This document shows, in pieces, positions 32,000-42,769 of a stretch of DNA of 64,000 bases. Under the pieces are notes generated by a model. That model was not told the DNA's origin, did not search any database, and saw only the letters and a program-made list of their open reading frames with translations. The position numbers and the translations under genes are program-made. Position 1 is the stretch's first letter. Each line of letters starts with the position of its first letter. Source of the stretch: Macrostomum hystrix (Eukaryota; Platyhelminthes; Macrostomidae); contig CATNEN010000001.1 in the NCBI GenBank assembly GCA_950097015.1, positions 22,373,501 through 22,437,500 on the forward strand, read 5' to 3'.

Positions 32000-33454
32000 A
32001 TGAGCTGCTTATCTACCTGCTCCGTCAGGTTATGCCGTCAGCCCGCCGCCGGCAATTCACCGATCACCGACCAGCCCTACTGTGCCAAGCATCTGCTGGT
32101 CGATTTGAGCAGGTGTGAGAAGTTGGAAGCTGTCGTGACTGAGAGAATTTCTTACTTTAAGAAGTACCAGAAGCCTCTTGAGCTGATGCAGCAGAGATTG
32201 GCTTCCGACCTGCTGCTTCTAGGAAAAAACTTCAACAACTTGAGAGAAACTATCGACAAGTATCAAACTGAACTCACTGCTGCCATCACAAAGCATCATG
32301 ACAAGCTCAAGGAATCTCTTCAGATTCTCACCGATCTGGACAATTTTGAAATAGAACTGCGTACTGCCAAGGACGGCAAAAACAATCGACAGGCCTTTCT
32401 AATGACTGAGAACATGGAGAAATCTGCTCTGCAGCTTGACTCGGAGCTCGTGTCCATTAACGATGACGCAACAGCAGTTGAAATCACCGCATTTCCCGAT
32501 GTAAATTCTGTCGTTAAAGATCTGGAATCCTGTACAGAAATTTCACTCCGGCTCTTGCGAATACAAGTTCAATTTCTGAACAAAGGATCAGAGACGGTGT
32601 CCTTCACTGAAGAAGAAAAGCAAGTCGAGCTTGATGGCGTACCGGCATGCATGGCTTTATGCAACGACATCAGGGGCTCCGCTCTAGCGACGTGTGGCCT
32701 AAGATCGCAAATTCCCGAACAGCCTCAACCAACAGTTTTCGTTGCTGTTGAAAATGACACCGAGAGAAAAATTGTGCTGGTTTCAGATAGCGGCGAGGTG
32801 ACAGGCAGTCTTTCATGCACATTCGATCAGCCCATTCGAGGCCTTCACTGCGACAGTGACGAGCAGCTGCTGTTCATCGCTCAGGACGATGCTGTGATCG
32901 TCACTGATCTGTGCGGAGTCGAGCAGGCGACCATCGCGGCTTATGAGCTCCAACAGGACGTGCAGAAGGTGCGCTGCATCACCGGAGACTCCGACAAGCT
33001 GTTTGTCCTGGCCGAACTGGCTGACGGCAAGCCAGCGATATTCGGACTGTCCAAGAAGTCACGGGAAATTCAGCTGACGCACTCGCTTTCTGGCCTCGAA
33101 AATATCGCTGACTGCGCAGCGATTTCAGCCAGGGACGGAATGCTGTTCGTGAATGACGGCGTCCAGCTGCACACAGTGTGCTCCATCACTGGGGTACTGC
33201 TCGCCTCAAGCGACTGTAACAACAGCGACAACGGCAGCATCCTAGACCTTGATGCCCTAACCAGTGCTGAGGATGCTGTTTCAGTCACGTATCTGCTAGC
33301 CTGCCACCGACTCCGCTCTTCGTATCCGATCCTGGCCATTCGAGGTCCTTATTGCGGCGACGCCTCCACCGTTCGGCTTGTCAGAGAGGGCAAAGGAAAA
33401 GAATTCGAAATTAGCGACGGGCGCCTGGCTTTCACCGCCTTTGAAATACTTTAA
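32000..33454 (+). CDS. Family X member 1: zinc-knuckle, coiled-coil, propeller-like protein
   Basis: Intronless, 484 residues, function unknown. Seen: an N-terminal Cys/His cluster C7-x4-C12-x15-C28-x2-H31 that could bind one zinc; a helical region at about 45-150 (LMQQRLASDLLLL, LRETIDKYQTEL, TKHHDKL) likely to form a coiled coil; then a beta-rich C-terminal half with repeated 'LHCDSDEQLLFIAQDD..IVTDL' and 'GDSDKLFVLAEL' strands that look like propeller blades. The order recalls TRIM/RBCC-NHL proteins without a RING, but the metal cluster is not a standard B-box. A TATCAG acceptor lies about 20 nt before the ATG. Residues from about 282 on are nearly identical to member 2 over a short tract. 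Confidence 0.85.
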   Translation: MSCLSTCSVRLCRQPAAGNSPITDQPYCAKHLLVDLSRCEKLEAVVTERISYFKKYQKPLELMQQRLASDLLLLGKNFNNLRETIDKYQTELTAAITKHHDKLKESLQILTDLDNFEIELRTAKDGKNNRQAFLMTENMEKSALQLDSELVSINDDATAVEITAFPDVNSVVKDLESCTEISLRLLRIQVQFLNKGSETVSFTEEEKQVELDGVPACMALCNDIRGSALATCGLRSQIPEQPQPTVFVAVENDTERKIVLVSDSGEVTGSLSCTFDQPIRGLHCDSDEQLLFIAQDDAVIVTDLCGVEQATIAAYELQQDVQKVRCITGDSDKLFVLAELADGKPAIFGLSKKSREIQLTHSLSGLENIADCAAISARDGMLFVNDGVQLHTVCSITGVLLASSDCNNSDNGSILDLDALTSAEDAVSVTYLLACHRLRSSYPILAIRGPYCGDASTVRLVREGKGKEFEISDGRLAFTAFEIL

Positions 33455-34121
33455 AACCGAAATTACTCCTGTTTACTAATGGTGCTCTGCGCGTCTCGTG
33501 TATATCAGAGTGTGTTTGGATTGAGAAAGACAGAAGTTACTTGCCTAAATATAAGATATGAATAGTTCTAATTTATTAGTACTACTAGCAACTTATTGAT
33601 TTGTAATCGATTGCTGAACTTTAAATGTATTTTGACTTTGCAAAGTCCTCTTTGAAAACATAATTTCTTTACATTTTGTGTTCATAACTTTTTGAAGTTA
33701 TTTGTGGACATTAAAACTCCAGAACTGATTTTAACATGAGAGCTGCAGTTCTAAATAGCAGAGCTACACTAAAGAAATGTACCAGTGTCGTCTAACGCTG
33801 TTTAACTCTAACTGGCGCTGTTTAATGTCTAGCGAAGTGAAACGACAGCAAGAGACCAGGTGCAAGAGTAAAACACATTCTTATGCTTAGTCACTAACTA
33901 AATTTGTGACCGATTGCTTAGCTGATAATGAAACTCTGCCCTGACGGCATATCAACTCACGCTGTTGGCTACAGCGAGCTCAACAAATTACTATTGGTGT
34001 GCAATTTTCTAATCAACAGGACACTTTTTTATCGAAACTCACCTGTAAGGTTCAGAAAATTGGAAAGCTGTTCTTGCGGAAAGCAGAGCAGAGAGTCAAA
34101 TTCAGCAGGTACAACTCTAAA
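33455..34121. other. Spacer between family X members 1 and 2
   Basis: AT-rich; nothing recognised except an acceptor-like ATTCAG about 16-20 nt before the next ATG. Confidence 0.55.
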
Positions 34122-35636
34122 ATGAGTAGTCCCACGAAGTGCAGTGTTCGATTCTGCCAATCGACTGCCGATGGCAAGTCGCCCATCACGGACCAGCCTT
34201 ACTGTACGCTGCATCTGCAAGTCGACGTGCGCAGGTGCGAGCAGTCTGAGGCCGATGTGGCTGACAAAATTACTAACTTCAAGAAGTACCAGACACCTCT
34301 GAGACTGATGCAGCAGCGCATGGCTTCTGACCTGCTACTGCTGGACGAAAGCTTCGATGCACTTCAAGAGACACTGAAGAAGCACAAGGCTGAGCTCACT
34401 GCTGCCATCACCCAGCATCATGAGAACTTGATGAGCTCGCTAAAGATCCTGGATGAGCTGGAGGACTTCCAGAAAGAATTGAGGGAGGCAAAGGATGCCA
34501 GAGACACGAGACTTGCGTTCCTTCTCACCGAGAACATGAATCAGTCGCTAGAGACTCTGCGCCTGGACTCGAAGCTTGTGTGCATGGATGAGGAAACTGG
34601 GGTGGTTCAGACGGCGGCGTTTCCCGATGTGAATTCCGCTGTTTTGGACGCGGATTCGTGCGCTGATGTCATCTTTGACGTGGCATCGCGCCAAATCGAA
34701 CGCTTGGATGTTCGGATCAGCGAGGGCGGACGAGCGGAACTCTTTGTTCCTGAGAAAATGGGAAAAGTCAACCTGGTGGGAACGCCTTCCTGCTTTGCTC
34801 TGTGCTCCAACACTAGTGGCTTCACTCTGGATGAATCTAATCGCATTGTTAGAGCTGAAAAAGGCTCTAATAGTGGTGAGCTGCCTCAGCCAACTGTCTT
34901 TGTGGCTGTCGAACTGCCCGATTCCCAAAGTGATTCAAGGTCTGAATGTAACGAAAAATACGTCATCCAGTTGGTTTGCCCAACGTCTGCAGCCACAGGT
35001 CGCCTCTCGTCCTGCTGGGAAGCGAGCCAACCAATCAGAGACCTTCACTGCGACAGTGACGAGCAGCTGCTGTTCATCGCTCAGGACGATGCTGTGATCG
35101 TCACTGATCTGTGCGGAGTCGAACAGGCGACCATCGCGACTTATGAGCTCCAACAGGACGTGCAAAAGGTGCGCTGCATCGCCGGAGACTCCGACAAGCT
35201 GTTTGTCCTGGCCGAACTGGCTGACGGCAAGCCAGCGGTATTCGGACTGTCCAAGAAGTCACGGGAAATTCAGCTGAAGCACACCATAATGGGCATGGAC
35301 CAAGTCGGTGACAAACCTCGAATGTTCCTTCGTGACCGCATGCTGTTCTTGAGTGACGGCGACCAGCTGCACGCCGTTTGCTCCATCACTGGGATGCTGA
35401 TCCTCTCTTTCTCGCTAAAGGAGGGCCTGGTGGCGGGCTTGAATTCAGGCGACATGAAGAATAACTCGGCCTCTTCCATTTTCTGTCAGTCTCGAAGTGC
35501 AGCCGTGGGCACTGTGCCGTTCATCTGCCTTCCGATCCGAGTTCCATCGCCAATGTCCGTGTCGGCGGCGCAGGCAGGTCGGCGCGTCTTTTTGCGGCTC
35601 GCCGGCGACAGCCTTCTATTTTCCGCAGCGGACTGA
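34122..35636 (+). CDS. Family X member 2: zinc-knuckle, coiled-coil, propeller-like protein
   Basis: Intronless, 504 residues, function unknown. The same architecture as member 1: C7-x4-C12-x15-C28-x2-H31, a coiled-coil region (LMQQRMASDLLLLDESF, LQETLKKHKAEL, ITQHHENL) and a beta-rich C-terminal half. The frame is open further upstream (to 33999), but I place the start at ATG 34122 because this matches member 1 residue for residue up to the first Cys and follows an acceptor-like ATTCAG. The tract 35042-35277 is nearly identical to member 1, while flanking parts of the two proteins are much more diverged. Member 2 carries an acidic/Ser insert (LPDSQSDSRSECNEK) not seen in member 1. Confidence 0.85.
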   Translation: MSSPTKCSVRFCQSTADGKSPITDQPYCTLHLQVDVRRCEQSEADVADKITNFKKYQTPLRLMQQRMASDLLLLDESFDALQETLKKHKAELTAAITQHHENLMSSLKILDELEDFQKELREAKDARDTRLAFLLTENMNQSLETLRLDSKLVCMDEETGVVQTAAFPDVNSAVLDADSCADVIFDVASRQIERLDVRISEGGRAELFVPEKMGKVNLVGTPSCFALCSNTSGFTLDESNRIVRAEKGSNSGELPQPTVFVAVELPDSQSDSRSECNEKYVIQLVCPTSAATGRLSSCWEASQPIRDLHCDSDEQLLFIAQDDAVIVTDLCGVEQATIATYELQQDVQKVRCIAGDSDKLFVLAELADGKPAVFGLSKKSREIQLKHTIMGMDQVGDKPRMFLRDRMLFLSDGDQLHAVCSITGMLILSFSLKEGLVAGLNSGDMKNNSASSIFCQSRSAAVGTVPFICLPIRVPSPMSVSAAQAGRRVFLRLAGDSLLFSAAD

Positions 35637-36492
35637 GAAAGAGAAAGAAATGCAAACTCGCTAACTGCGTGCAAACTGTTTTCAATCGCTGCGAGTATTT
35701 TGAGAAGCTCTTTTTTCTAGGGAGCTTTGAATCCTAAATAATTTTTTTAGGATGCCAGTTTTTGCTTCTTGATTTCCCTGCGCCAATTTTGATGGAGAAC
35801 AGTAAAAATGGATCGAATATACGTTCATTGCAAATTATCTTAGATTTTATCGAAAAATTTGATGTCGATGTTACTTTACGCTTACTTTATTTTTTTCAAA
35901 TGACGTATCATTAACTACTAATATAACGAGGTTTATTGTTTTTCTGGTAGGTATAGATTCGTAAAAAGAAGCAAAAATAGAAGAATAAGCAACAAGACTT
36001 GAAATGTACTACTCATGAAAGTACTCAGTAGCGTATCACGTAGATAAATTACGGTAATGCAACTAAAATTAGTTCAAACCAGTTTTTAACTACTTGTCAA
36101 TCATCTGTCACATTGAAACTATTCACCTGTCAGTTGAAAGTAGAAGGACTCCACAGGGGTATTTCAAATACCCACTGCCTACTTCATGATGGCTCCCAAG
36201 CAGAATGACCGATTTTTGTGAAAGTCCACCATCAGAGTTTAAATTTTCCGCCCTTTACGATTAAATAACTTTCAAGGCCCGCAGAGGTCAGCATTGTCGA
36301 TATTTTCAGCGATTATTTTCGAAGACCCTGGGGACAAGGACAAGTAATATTGCTCTGTATAAACCTCTATGGCGCATCCATATCGATCAGTATTATATAA
36401 ATTAGCAACATAACAATATAAGTAACAATAATAGCCGACATAGTTACATGATGAAGTTTTATTAGCAGAAAAAAATGCTTAAATTATGCCGA

Positions 36493-36527
<35 letters not shown>

Positions 36528-37058
36528 GTGTCTGTCTGTCTAATACATTTTCATTGTGTATTGCATAGTGTGCAGTAATGGCAAATCATTAACAGTCCGT
36601 CAATTCGTTTCACACCAAAACCAGCCAAGCAAAGACACGGCAGGCACGCACATGTGGATGTACATCATCTGCACGCAGTTTACCATAGTCAAACCAGTGT
36701 ACGATACTAGTAACTTCTATCAATTCCTTCATATTTCGCAACAGACGCACTCAAGTTCATTGGTGCGACGGTTGAATTTCGCTCAAACAAACATACGAGC
36801 CCGTACTTGCCCACCAAACAACCCCTGTCCACCGGTTTAAACCTTAACCGGATTATGTACGGTCAAATGAAGAGATTTTCTGACTAAAGGTACTATTTAC
36901 ATGCGAGCTGAGCGCCTGCAGATGCAAGCAGAAGACTTCATTTGCTAGATTCCTAATTGTGTTTTGTATAACGCCCAAGACCCTAGTGACTACCCTAGTG
37001 ACTGCTGGCCTACTATTTTTAAACGCCACTTAAACAATTATAAAAAGGCTTTGAAACC
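35637..37058. other. Intergenic DNA between family X members 2 and 3
   Basis: AT-rich, no supported gene. It holds a (GTCT)n microsatellite at about 36494-36541. A frame at 36556-36840 has no recognisable domain. Confidence 0.55.
36494..36541. repeat. (GTCT)n microsatellite
   Basis: About 12 tetranucleotide units with one GTGT interruption. Confidence 0.9.
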
Positions 37059-38109
37059 ATGGAGCAGGCAGCATGTTCCGTGCGGCTCTGTCGCGACGCT
37101 GCAGTGGGCGAGTCCCCACTCTCCTGCCAGCCGCTCTGCAGCTCGCACATGCAAAACGATCTCGCCGAGATGGAAGCCACAGAAGCCATCGTCGCTCACC
37201 GAATCCAGCACTTCAAGAAGTACCTCAGGAGCCCCTCAGGAGGATGCAGCAGCGACTGGCCTCCGACCTGCAGCTGCTCGATGACACTTTCAGCGACTTC
37301 AGAGCAACGCTGGACAAGTACCAGGGAGAGCTCATTGCTGCAATCACAGAACAGCACGACGTACTGATGGAATCAATCAAAACTGTCTCCGAGCTGGAAG
37401 ACTTTGAGGTCGAGCTGCGGCGAGCCAAGGATGAGCGCAACATGAGACAGGCCTTCCTCATCAATAGGAGCATGGAGAAGTCACTGAAGACTCTGAAGCT
37501 GGACTCACAGTTGGTGAGAATAGGAAAGTCAGGAGATCCAGCTGGCATCTTACCCAGACTTGAACTCGAGAGTGAGGAAGCTGCAGATTTGCATCGGCAC
37601 TGAGCTCATTACGATGGGACAGTTCATTAAGCGCTTTGGACGTTGCTAATAAAGAAAACTATAAGGATGCTAAACTGCAAGTAGAGTTGGAGAACCACCA
37701 GCTGGATTTGGATGCTTGTGGCATGCGCAATGCGCTTTGCATAGCTGTGTGCAGCAACACCAGCGGTTTCATTATAAACAGATCAAAAAAGATCGTCCGA
37801 GCTGCAGACGGTGCTGCAGATGGCACCTTACTTGACAAAAAATGTCTCCTGGTTGCCAGCCTTGAGTCAGTATACGGCTATGACACCTTATCGGATGACG
37901 CTGAAAACAGCATAATCAGCAAAAGCCGGAAGTTCAAAGTGTCGCTCCTTAAAATAGGGGAAGTCTTGTCTGGCGTGGACATTGAGTGCAGCTGGGATGC
38001 GAATGAGCCCAGCAGAGACATGCACTTCGACAACGAACGCCAGCTTCTGTTCCTCGCCCATGAGCAGACGGTGATCGTCACTGAACTTCACAGTAACTAT
38101 GAAACTTGA
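37059..38109 (+). pseudogene. Family X member 3, frameshifted and truncated
   Basis: Homology to members 1 and 2 starts at the ATG (EQAACSVRLC, FKKY) but switches frame at least three times: near 37222 (two extra bases after the FKKY codons, then RRMQQRLASDLQLLDDTF), near 37533 and near 37635. Homology then continues through NALCIAVCSNTSGFI and HFDNERQLLFLAHEQTVIVTEL to a stop at 38107-38109. The last roughly 150 residues of the family are missing. The zinc-knuckle cysteines are retained. I call it a decayed copy; sequencing error cannot be excluded for a single shift but three plus truncation make it unlikely. Confidence 0.82.
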
Positions 38110-38289
38110 AGAACCATGAAATGCGTAGCCTTTAGATGCCTCGCAGTAGCTGCGTCTGTGCCTTGGGCTGCAGATCTGGACTAAACAGGGCAGGTGTAAT
38201 CAATTTTTAACGCAAACAATATAACCAAAACGATTTAATAATTTTTTTTACAATTTTTTTATTACTTTAAGCTAAAGCGAGTGATGCTT

Positions 38290-38545
38290 ACAGTAAGTGG
38301 GCAGAGGTCCATCTGATGAGCTCGATCACCTCCCAGGACACGATTCTTCGACTCCGTCGCACATTCGCACAGGAGGGAGTGCCGCCTGTCATTAATTGTC
38401 TCAGACAACGGACCTCAGCTCGTATCGAAAGAGATGGAAAAGTAGCTTCGAGCGATCGGCTGCAAACATCTCCTGACACCTCCATCCCATCCTCGTCGCC
38501 ATTGTTAGACCTCTCGTCAGGTCTAATGAAGAAGACTTACTGCTC
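38290..38545 (+). mobile_element. Ty3/Gypsy-type integrase relic
   Basis: Pieces of a retroviral-type integrase core can be followed across frame changes and a stop: a KWAEV..M block, then DNGPQLVS, followed by a CKHL..PPSHP-like block. The order matches the integrase catalytic core around its second acidic residue. No LTR, RT or primer-binding site was found nearby, so only a fragment survives, and it ends just before the inverted-repeat element. Confidence 0.7.
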
Positions 38546-38562
38546 GGTAGTTGCTTAAACTA

Positions 38563-39174
38563 CACTATTATAGCATTTTGCGGTCTAGTTGGGACAGCGG
38601 GCTTTTAAATTGGACACTGAGTTGTCTGCTGCTCCAACCATGCAGCGACTGCTGTCTATGGCCAACTCTGAAAAACACACGGGCTTTCAATTTAGACATT
38701 CAAACACTTGTCTATGGCTACATCCAAGAAACACACCCTGCGCTACATCCCTCAGTGCCTGGCCAATGTGAACATATCAGGATGAGTGGATGACTGTAAA
38801 CAAAACTCTAAATAATCGTTGTGTTAGGTTGCTTTATGATTTGTAAAGACGTTTCTGTTGGCGTGAACTTCTTGAGAATGCACGAAAAATGTACTCCATT
38901 TTATTCCGAGCGTATCAACGAATTGCACTGAAATATATATGATAGTGGCTGCTTAATTGGCATTCTGTGGTTAGAAAGTCTGAGGCTGCGTTTAATGGTC
39001 CGAGGCGAGCGAAGCGAGCCGAGGTCTATTGAGCGTGGCCGAGGACTTTTTAACCATAGATTGATCAGTCTTTTAGAGTAGGCCATAGACAGCAGTCGCT
39101 GCTTGGAGCAGCAGACAACTCTGTGTCCAATTTAAAAGCCCGCTGTCCCAACTAGACCGCAAAATGCTATAGTG
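38563..39174. mobile_element. 612-bp element with about 95-bp terminal inverted repeats (MITE-like)
   Basis: Left arm 38563-38663 and right arm 39081-39174 are inverted copies differing only by a 3-bp and a 4-bp indel plus a couple of substitutions. The termini read CACTAT...ATAGTG, and both arms contain TTGCGGTCTAGTTGGGACAG. The interior carries no transposase frame and includes a mirror-symmetric CGAGCGAAGCGAGC motif near 39005. No clear target-site duplication was seen, so the superfamily is open; the CACTA termini are suggestive only. Confidence 0.82.
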
Positions 39175-40179
39175 TTGGCTCTCTTTTAGCCGATCTGCAC
39201 CCTTATTTATTTTTTACGTTATGCTGCGGCTCTCGTTAGCTGCAGCCAAATCAATTACCGTACGGCCCCATAGACATATCTACTTGAGGCATAAGTGCTT
39301 CAAGCACTAATAAAAGCAAAACAAAGCACTACAAATAGCATTTTCTTTATTATTTACTTACCTTAACATCAATACTCAATGATGGATTAATTGCCTAATT
39401 TCCTGCCTGAATTTCGGTTTATTTTGCATGCAACTTCATGTTTTCTCGTAATAATCATATTTTAAGTAGGGCAGTGGGTTCAGGTAGATCGTTTGTGACA
39501 GTAGACTCGCGGCAGATCGTTGTCATTCAGTGTACACTCTCACTGTCTTGGGTGTCGGCCCCAATGGGCGTTAGCTCGTACATGCACTCTCCTCCAAGCC
39601 TTCTCACTCAAATCAGGTTGAATTATAAAGCTATCTTGAGTAACGCTTAATCAAATCAAATATTCTAACGAGGAACAGGATTAAGCTATGATTTTAGGGA
39701 ATTAAATTATTCTGTGGGAATAAAAAATCTACAGCATTTTATCTAGTACGAATAAATCAGTGCATGCTCGATTGAAAGTGTTATTATCAGTATTTAGCTG
39801 TGCCCGACAAGACTAGAGCGTGCAAGGAGTGATGGGTCGATAATTAGCACTGAAATTATTATTTTTTTTATTATTATTATGGTGCGCACGCCGATTGGGT
39901 GCTGATTTTTTTGTTTATTTTATGTTTGAGGTTGAATAAATCGATTAAAAAAAAAGAAGGCGATAGGAAAACAGTGGCATGCATAATATTAATTTTAGCC
40001 TTTAGGTGAATAAAATATTTGAAAAAAACAAATTTTTGAAATAAACAAAGGCATTAAAACAAAAAATGAAATATTGAAATTTAAAGAGAAAATTAAAACT
40101 GACCTAACAAGGAATAGCTATTGTGTTTTCGCATTCTAACTATGGGCCTCAGGGCAGTGGCTTTTTTATCTAGCTTCAA
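39175..40179. other. AT-rich intergenic DNA
   Basis: No gene, array or RNA recognised. The frame at 39438-39650 has no domain. Confidence 0.5.
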
Positions 40180-41000
40180 GTATGCTTTCTATGAAGTCCA
40201 CAAAACTTTCTGTTAAGTCTGCGCTTTCCTGTGTCATTAAATACACAATTTTGTCATCAGCTGTTAGGCTTTCGAGATTACGAACAGTACCTGCCACTTT
40301 CTCTATGAATTTATTTCTAATTGGAACAAACGGGCCAATCGCATCTAAAGAGAATATGAGTTTCGTTCTCTACCTCGACTCTACATTTTGGACGTTCTGT
40401 TTTCATAGGCGATTTTCGGTCTTACAGTGCGCAATGTCTCACAGGCCAGTTTGTGGTTTCCTAGACGAAATCGGGACATTGTTCTGGGTTAGAGATTATT
40501 GTTAGGTACTTTTCTCGGGAGAAATCTTTCTTAAACGTGTAATAGAAGTGGCTGAGCTTGGCTGATTTTTCCATTCTCTGAGTCCAGTGCCTTCGAAACT
40601 CTGACTCAAAGTTCTCTCTGTGCGTTTTGATGGACTTTGTTTTTCTAGTCTGTTGACAATTCCGCATTACTTCACTATATATTTTCCCCAATGCCAACAT
40701 CGCTGTATTCTGTATCTGCCACTAATTTCGCGATGATAGAGTCTGCTCGGCTCCGAACTGAGGACCAGTATTGAAGGCTTCTTTTTTGAATACTATATAA
40801 TAGTGGTAGTCTTCCTAATTCGGACCGAGCACCATTGCTGTCAGTGTTTGGACTAACTTGCAGAATCGACTTGCAGATTCTAAAATTAATTCTCTCTATA
40901 AGGTTCCGATCCCAAGTACCCAGTTTCCAGGAGACAAAAGCTCCCCAGGCCATCAGTGCTGCTGCTATCGCTTCAAACTAAGTTAGTCTCTAGGAGTGCT
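40180..41000 (-). mobile_element. Decayed non-LTR retrotransposon, 3' part of ORF2
   Basis: On the minus strand, fragments in shifting frames match the region after the RT domain of LINE-type ORF2: LIERINFRICKSILQVSPNT, then SELGRLPLLYSIQKRSLQYW, followed by KFKK-like and CPDFV pieces and a cysteine/histidine block with ENETHILF. Several stops and shifts make it inactive. No RT catalytic motif survives in the window part seen. Confidence 0.75.
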
Positions 41001-41132
41001 ACTTCTAATTGTTGCCAAGTGTTTCTATGGCTGAAATCAGTATCACACACAGTCAGCAAAAGCCAAGCGTACAGCCAACGACAGTCAAGCGTACAGACAA
41101 AACGTTCAGTCAACGTCGAGAGTTATTTGAAG

Positions 41133-42641
41133 CTAGCCAATTATAGTTTTCAACTCTATTAGGTTTTCTTTTTCCTTCTCAAGCACAATGCAGACATTGT
41201 CGCCGATTCTGAATTTGAGATACTTGGAGGAATCCAGTAACCAACTGACCAGAGTTGACGCTCTCGGCAGTGGGTCTCGATGAGTCGCGCAGCGGTACAA
41301 GTCTTCTGGTTTGTCACATGACAGCTCCGGTACACCATTCAACTGCTTCACCGACTCCTTGCTTACAATGAGACCAGTGATGCTGCAGAGTGTGAACACG
41401 TCCTCATAGTCTGATAATAGAAGCATTCGGTTCTGAACGCCGATGCGTGTTGAAGAATCCAAAGCCAGGTTACAATCGTCAGGCAGTGGCAGTGTCAGCT
41501 GAATCTCGAGCGACTCTTTGCTCAGACCAAATACTGAAGGCCCTCCACTGTACATCTCGGTCAGCAGGAACAGCTTGTCGGAGTCACCCGTGATGCAGTG
41601 CACAGACGTAATTTGCGCACGTCTCCGCAGGTCCAAAACGGTCACTTTAGATTTCAATTCTCCACTGAGATCAGTCACAATAACTGCATTGTGCTGAGCT
41701 ATGTACAGCATCTGCCGGTCACTATCGCAATGCAAATCTCTGATAGGCTGATCTAAATCCCAGCTAAATTTCAAATATCCTGCTACTTTGTGCTCGATAG
41801 AGATCATTGATATTGTACTCGCCAATTCCTTACCATCACGGTGCTGCTTTAGCTTCCTTCTGATAGCAACAAAGACCATTGGATTTGGTAGCATTCCCGT
41901 CGCCGAAGAGGCGTCCTGGTTTTTGATAATTCGTTTCGGCCCACTGAGAGAGTAGCCGTTTGTGTTGGTGCACAAGGCCATGCACTGCGCCTCTCCGTTC
42001 AGAGGAAGTTGAGTATGGCTAGTCTTTAACTTGCATGCATGGTCTGCATCAAAGTTTTCAACTCGGGCCACCCTTTCAAACAGCATACTTTCTGTGCAAG
42101 CCTTCAAATCCCTGACGTCCGAGGTCACGTCAGGAAAGGCGGCCATTTTGACCTCTTTGGTTGACTCATCGAAGCGCACCAGCGTTGAATTGATTCCAAA
42201 GTTCTCGAGGGACTCGCGCATGCCTTCAGCCAGAGTGAAAGCCAATCTCAAGTCTTTGGCGTCCTTAGCCACCTCCAATTCATTCTCAAAGCTGTCCAGC
42301 TCAGAAAGAATATTCAACGAGTCCATGATCTGGTCATGGTGCTTGGTGACGGCGGCGGTGAGCTCAGCCTGGAACTTGTCGATGGTCTCTCTAAGCTCGT
42401 GAAAACTTTCATCCAGCAGCTGCAGATCAGAGGCCAGTCTCTGCTGCATCAGGCGCAATGGCTGCTGGAACTTCTTGAAGTGCGCGATCTTGGCGGTCAA
42501 TTTAGTCTCGGCTTCGGCGCACTTGCGCAGGTCGTTCTGCAGATGCTGTCTGCATAGCGGCAGGCATGTGCTGGGAGACGGGCCCTCCGATGGCTGAGTG
42601 CACAGCCTCACTGAGCAGACAGCGGCAGGTTTCTCACTCAT
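41133..42641 (-). CDS. Family X member 4: zinc-knuckle, coiled-coil, propeller-like protein
   Basis: Intronless, 502 residues from the ATG at 42641, opposite in strand to members 1-3. The same order of features: CSVRLC...PLCRQHL metal cluster, coiled coil (LMQQRLASDLQLLDESF, LRETIDKFQAEL, TKHHDQIMDSL), and C-terminal blades (LHCDSDRQMLYIAQHNAVIVTDLSG, CITGDSDKLFLLTEM). The frame is open 16 codons further upstream, but an acceptor (TTTTAATGTTGCAG) lies inside that stretch, so the later ATG is preferred. It is clearly diverged from members 1 and 2 also in the tract where those two are near-identical, consistent with conversion only between the neighbours. Function unknown. Confidence 0.85.
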   Translation of the reverse strand: MSEKPAAVCSVRLCTQPSEGPSPSTCLPLCRQHLQNDLRKCAEAETKLTAKIAHFKKFQQPLRLMQQRLASDLQLLDESFHELRETIDKFQAELTAAVTKHHDQIMDSLNILSELDSFENELEVAKDAKDLRLAFTLAEGMRESLENFGINSTLVRFDESTKEVKMAAFPDVTSDVRDLKACTESMLFERVARVENFDADHACKLKTSHTQLPLNGEAQCMALCTNTNGYSLSGPKRIIKNQDASSATGMLPNPMVFVAIRRKLKQHRDGKELASTISMISIEHKVAGYLKFSWDLDQPIRDLHCDSDRQMLYIAQHNAVIVTDLSGELKSKVTVLDLRRRAQITSVHCITGDSDKLFLLTEMYSGGPSVFGLSKESLEIQLTLPLPDDCNLALDSSTRIGVQNRMLLLSDYEDVFTLCSITGLIVSKESVKQLNGVPELSCDKPEDLYRCATHRDPLPRASTLVSWLLDSSKYLKFRIGDNVCIVLEKEKENLIELKTIIG

Positions 42642-42769
42642 TCCGCACGGCTTGTTGCAAGTTTCTGCAACATTAAAACAAAATAACATGGACTGTATTC
42701 GTGATTTTGCTGTGTAATTTTTCTATTTCTATTAAAAAATTGTTGCTATCTGAATCTGAATGGAAAAGG

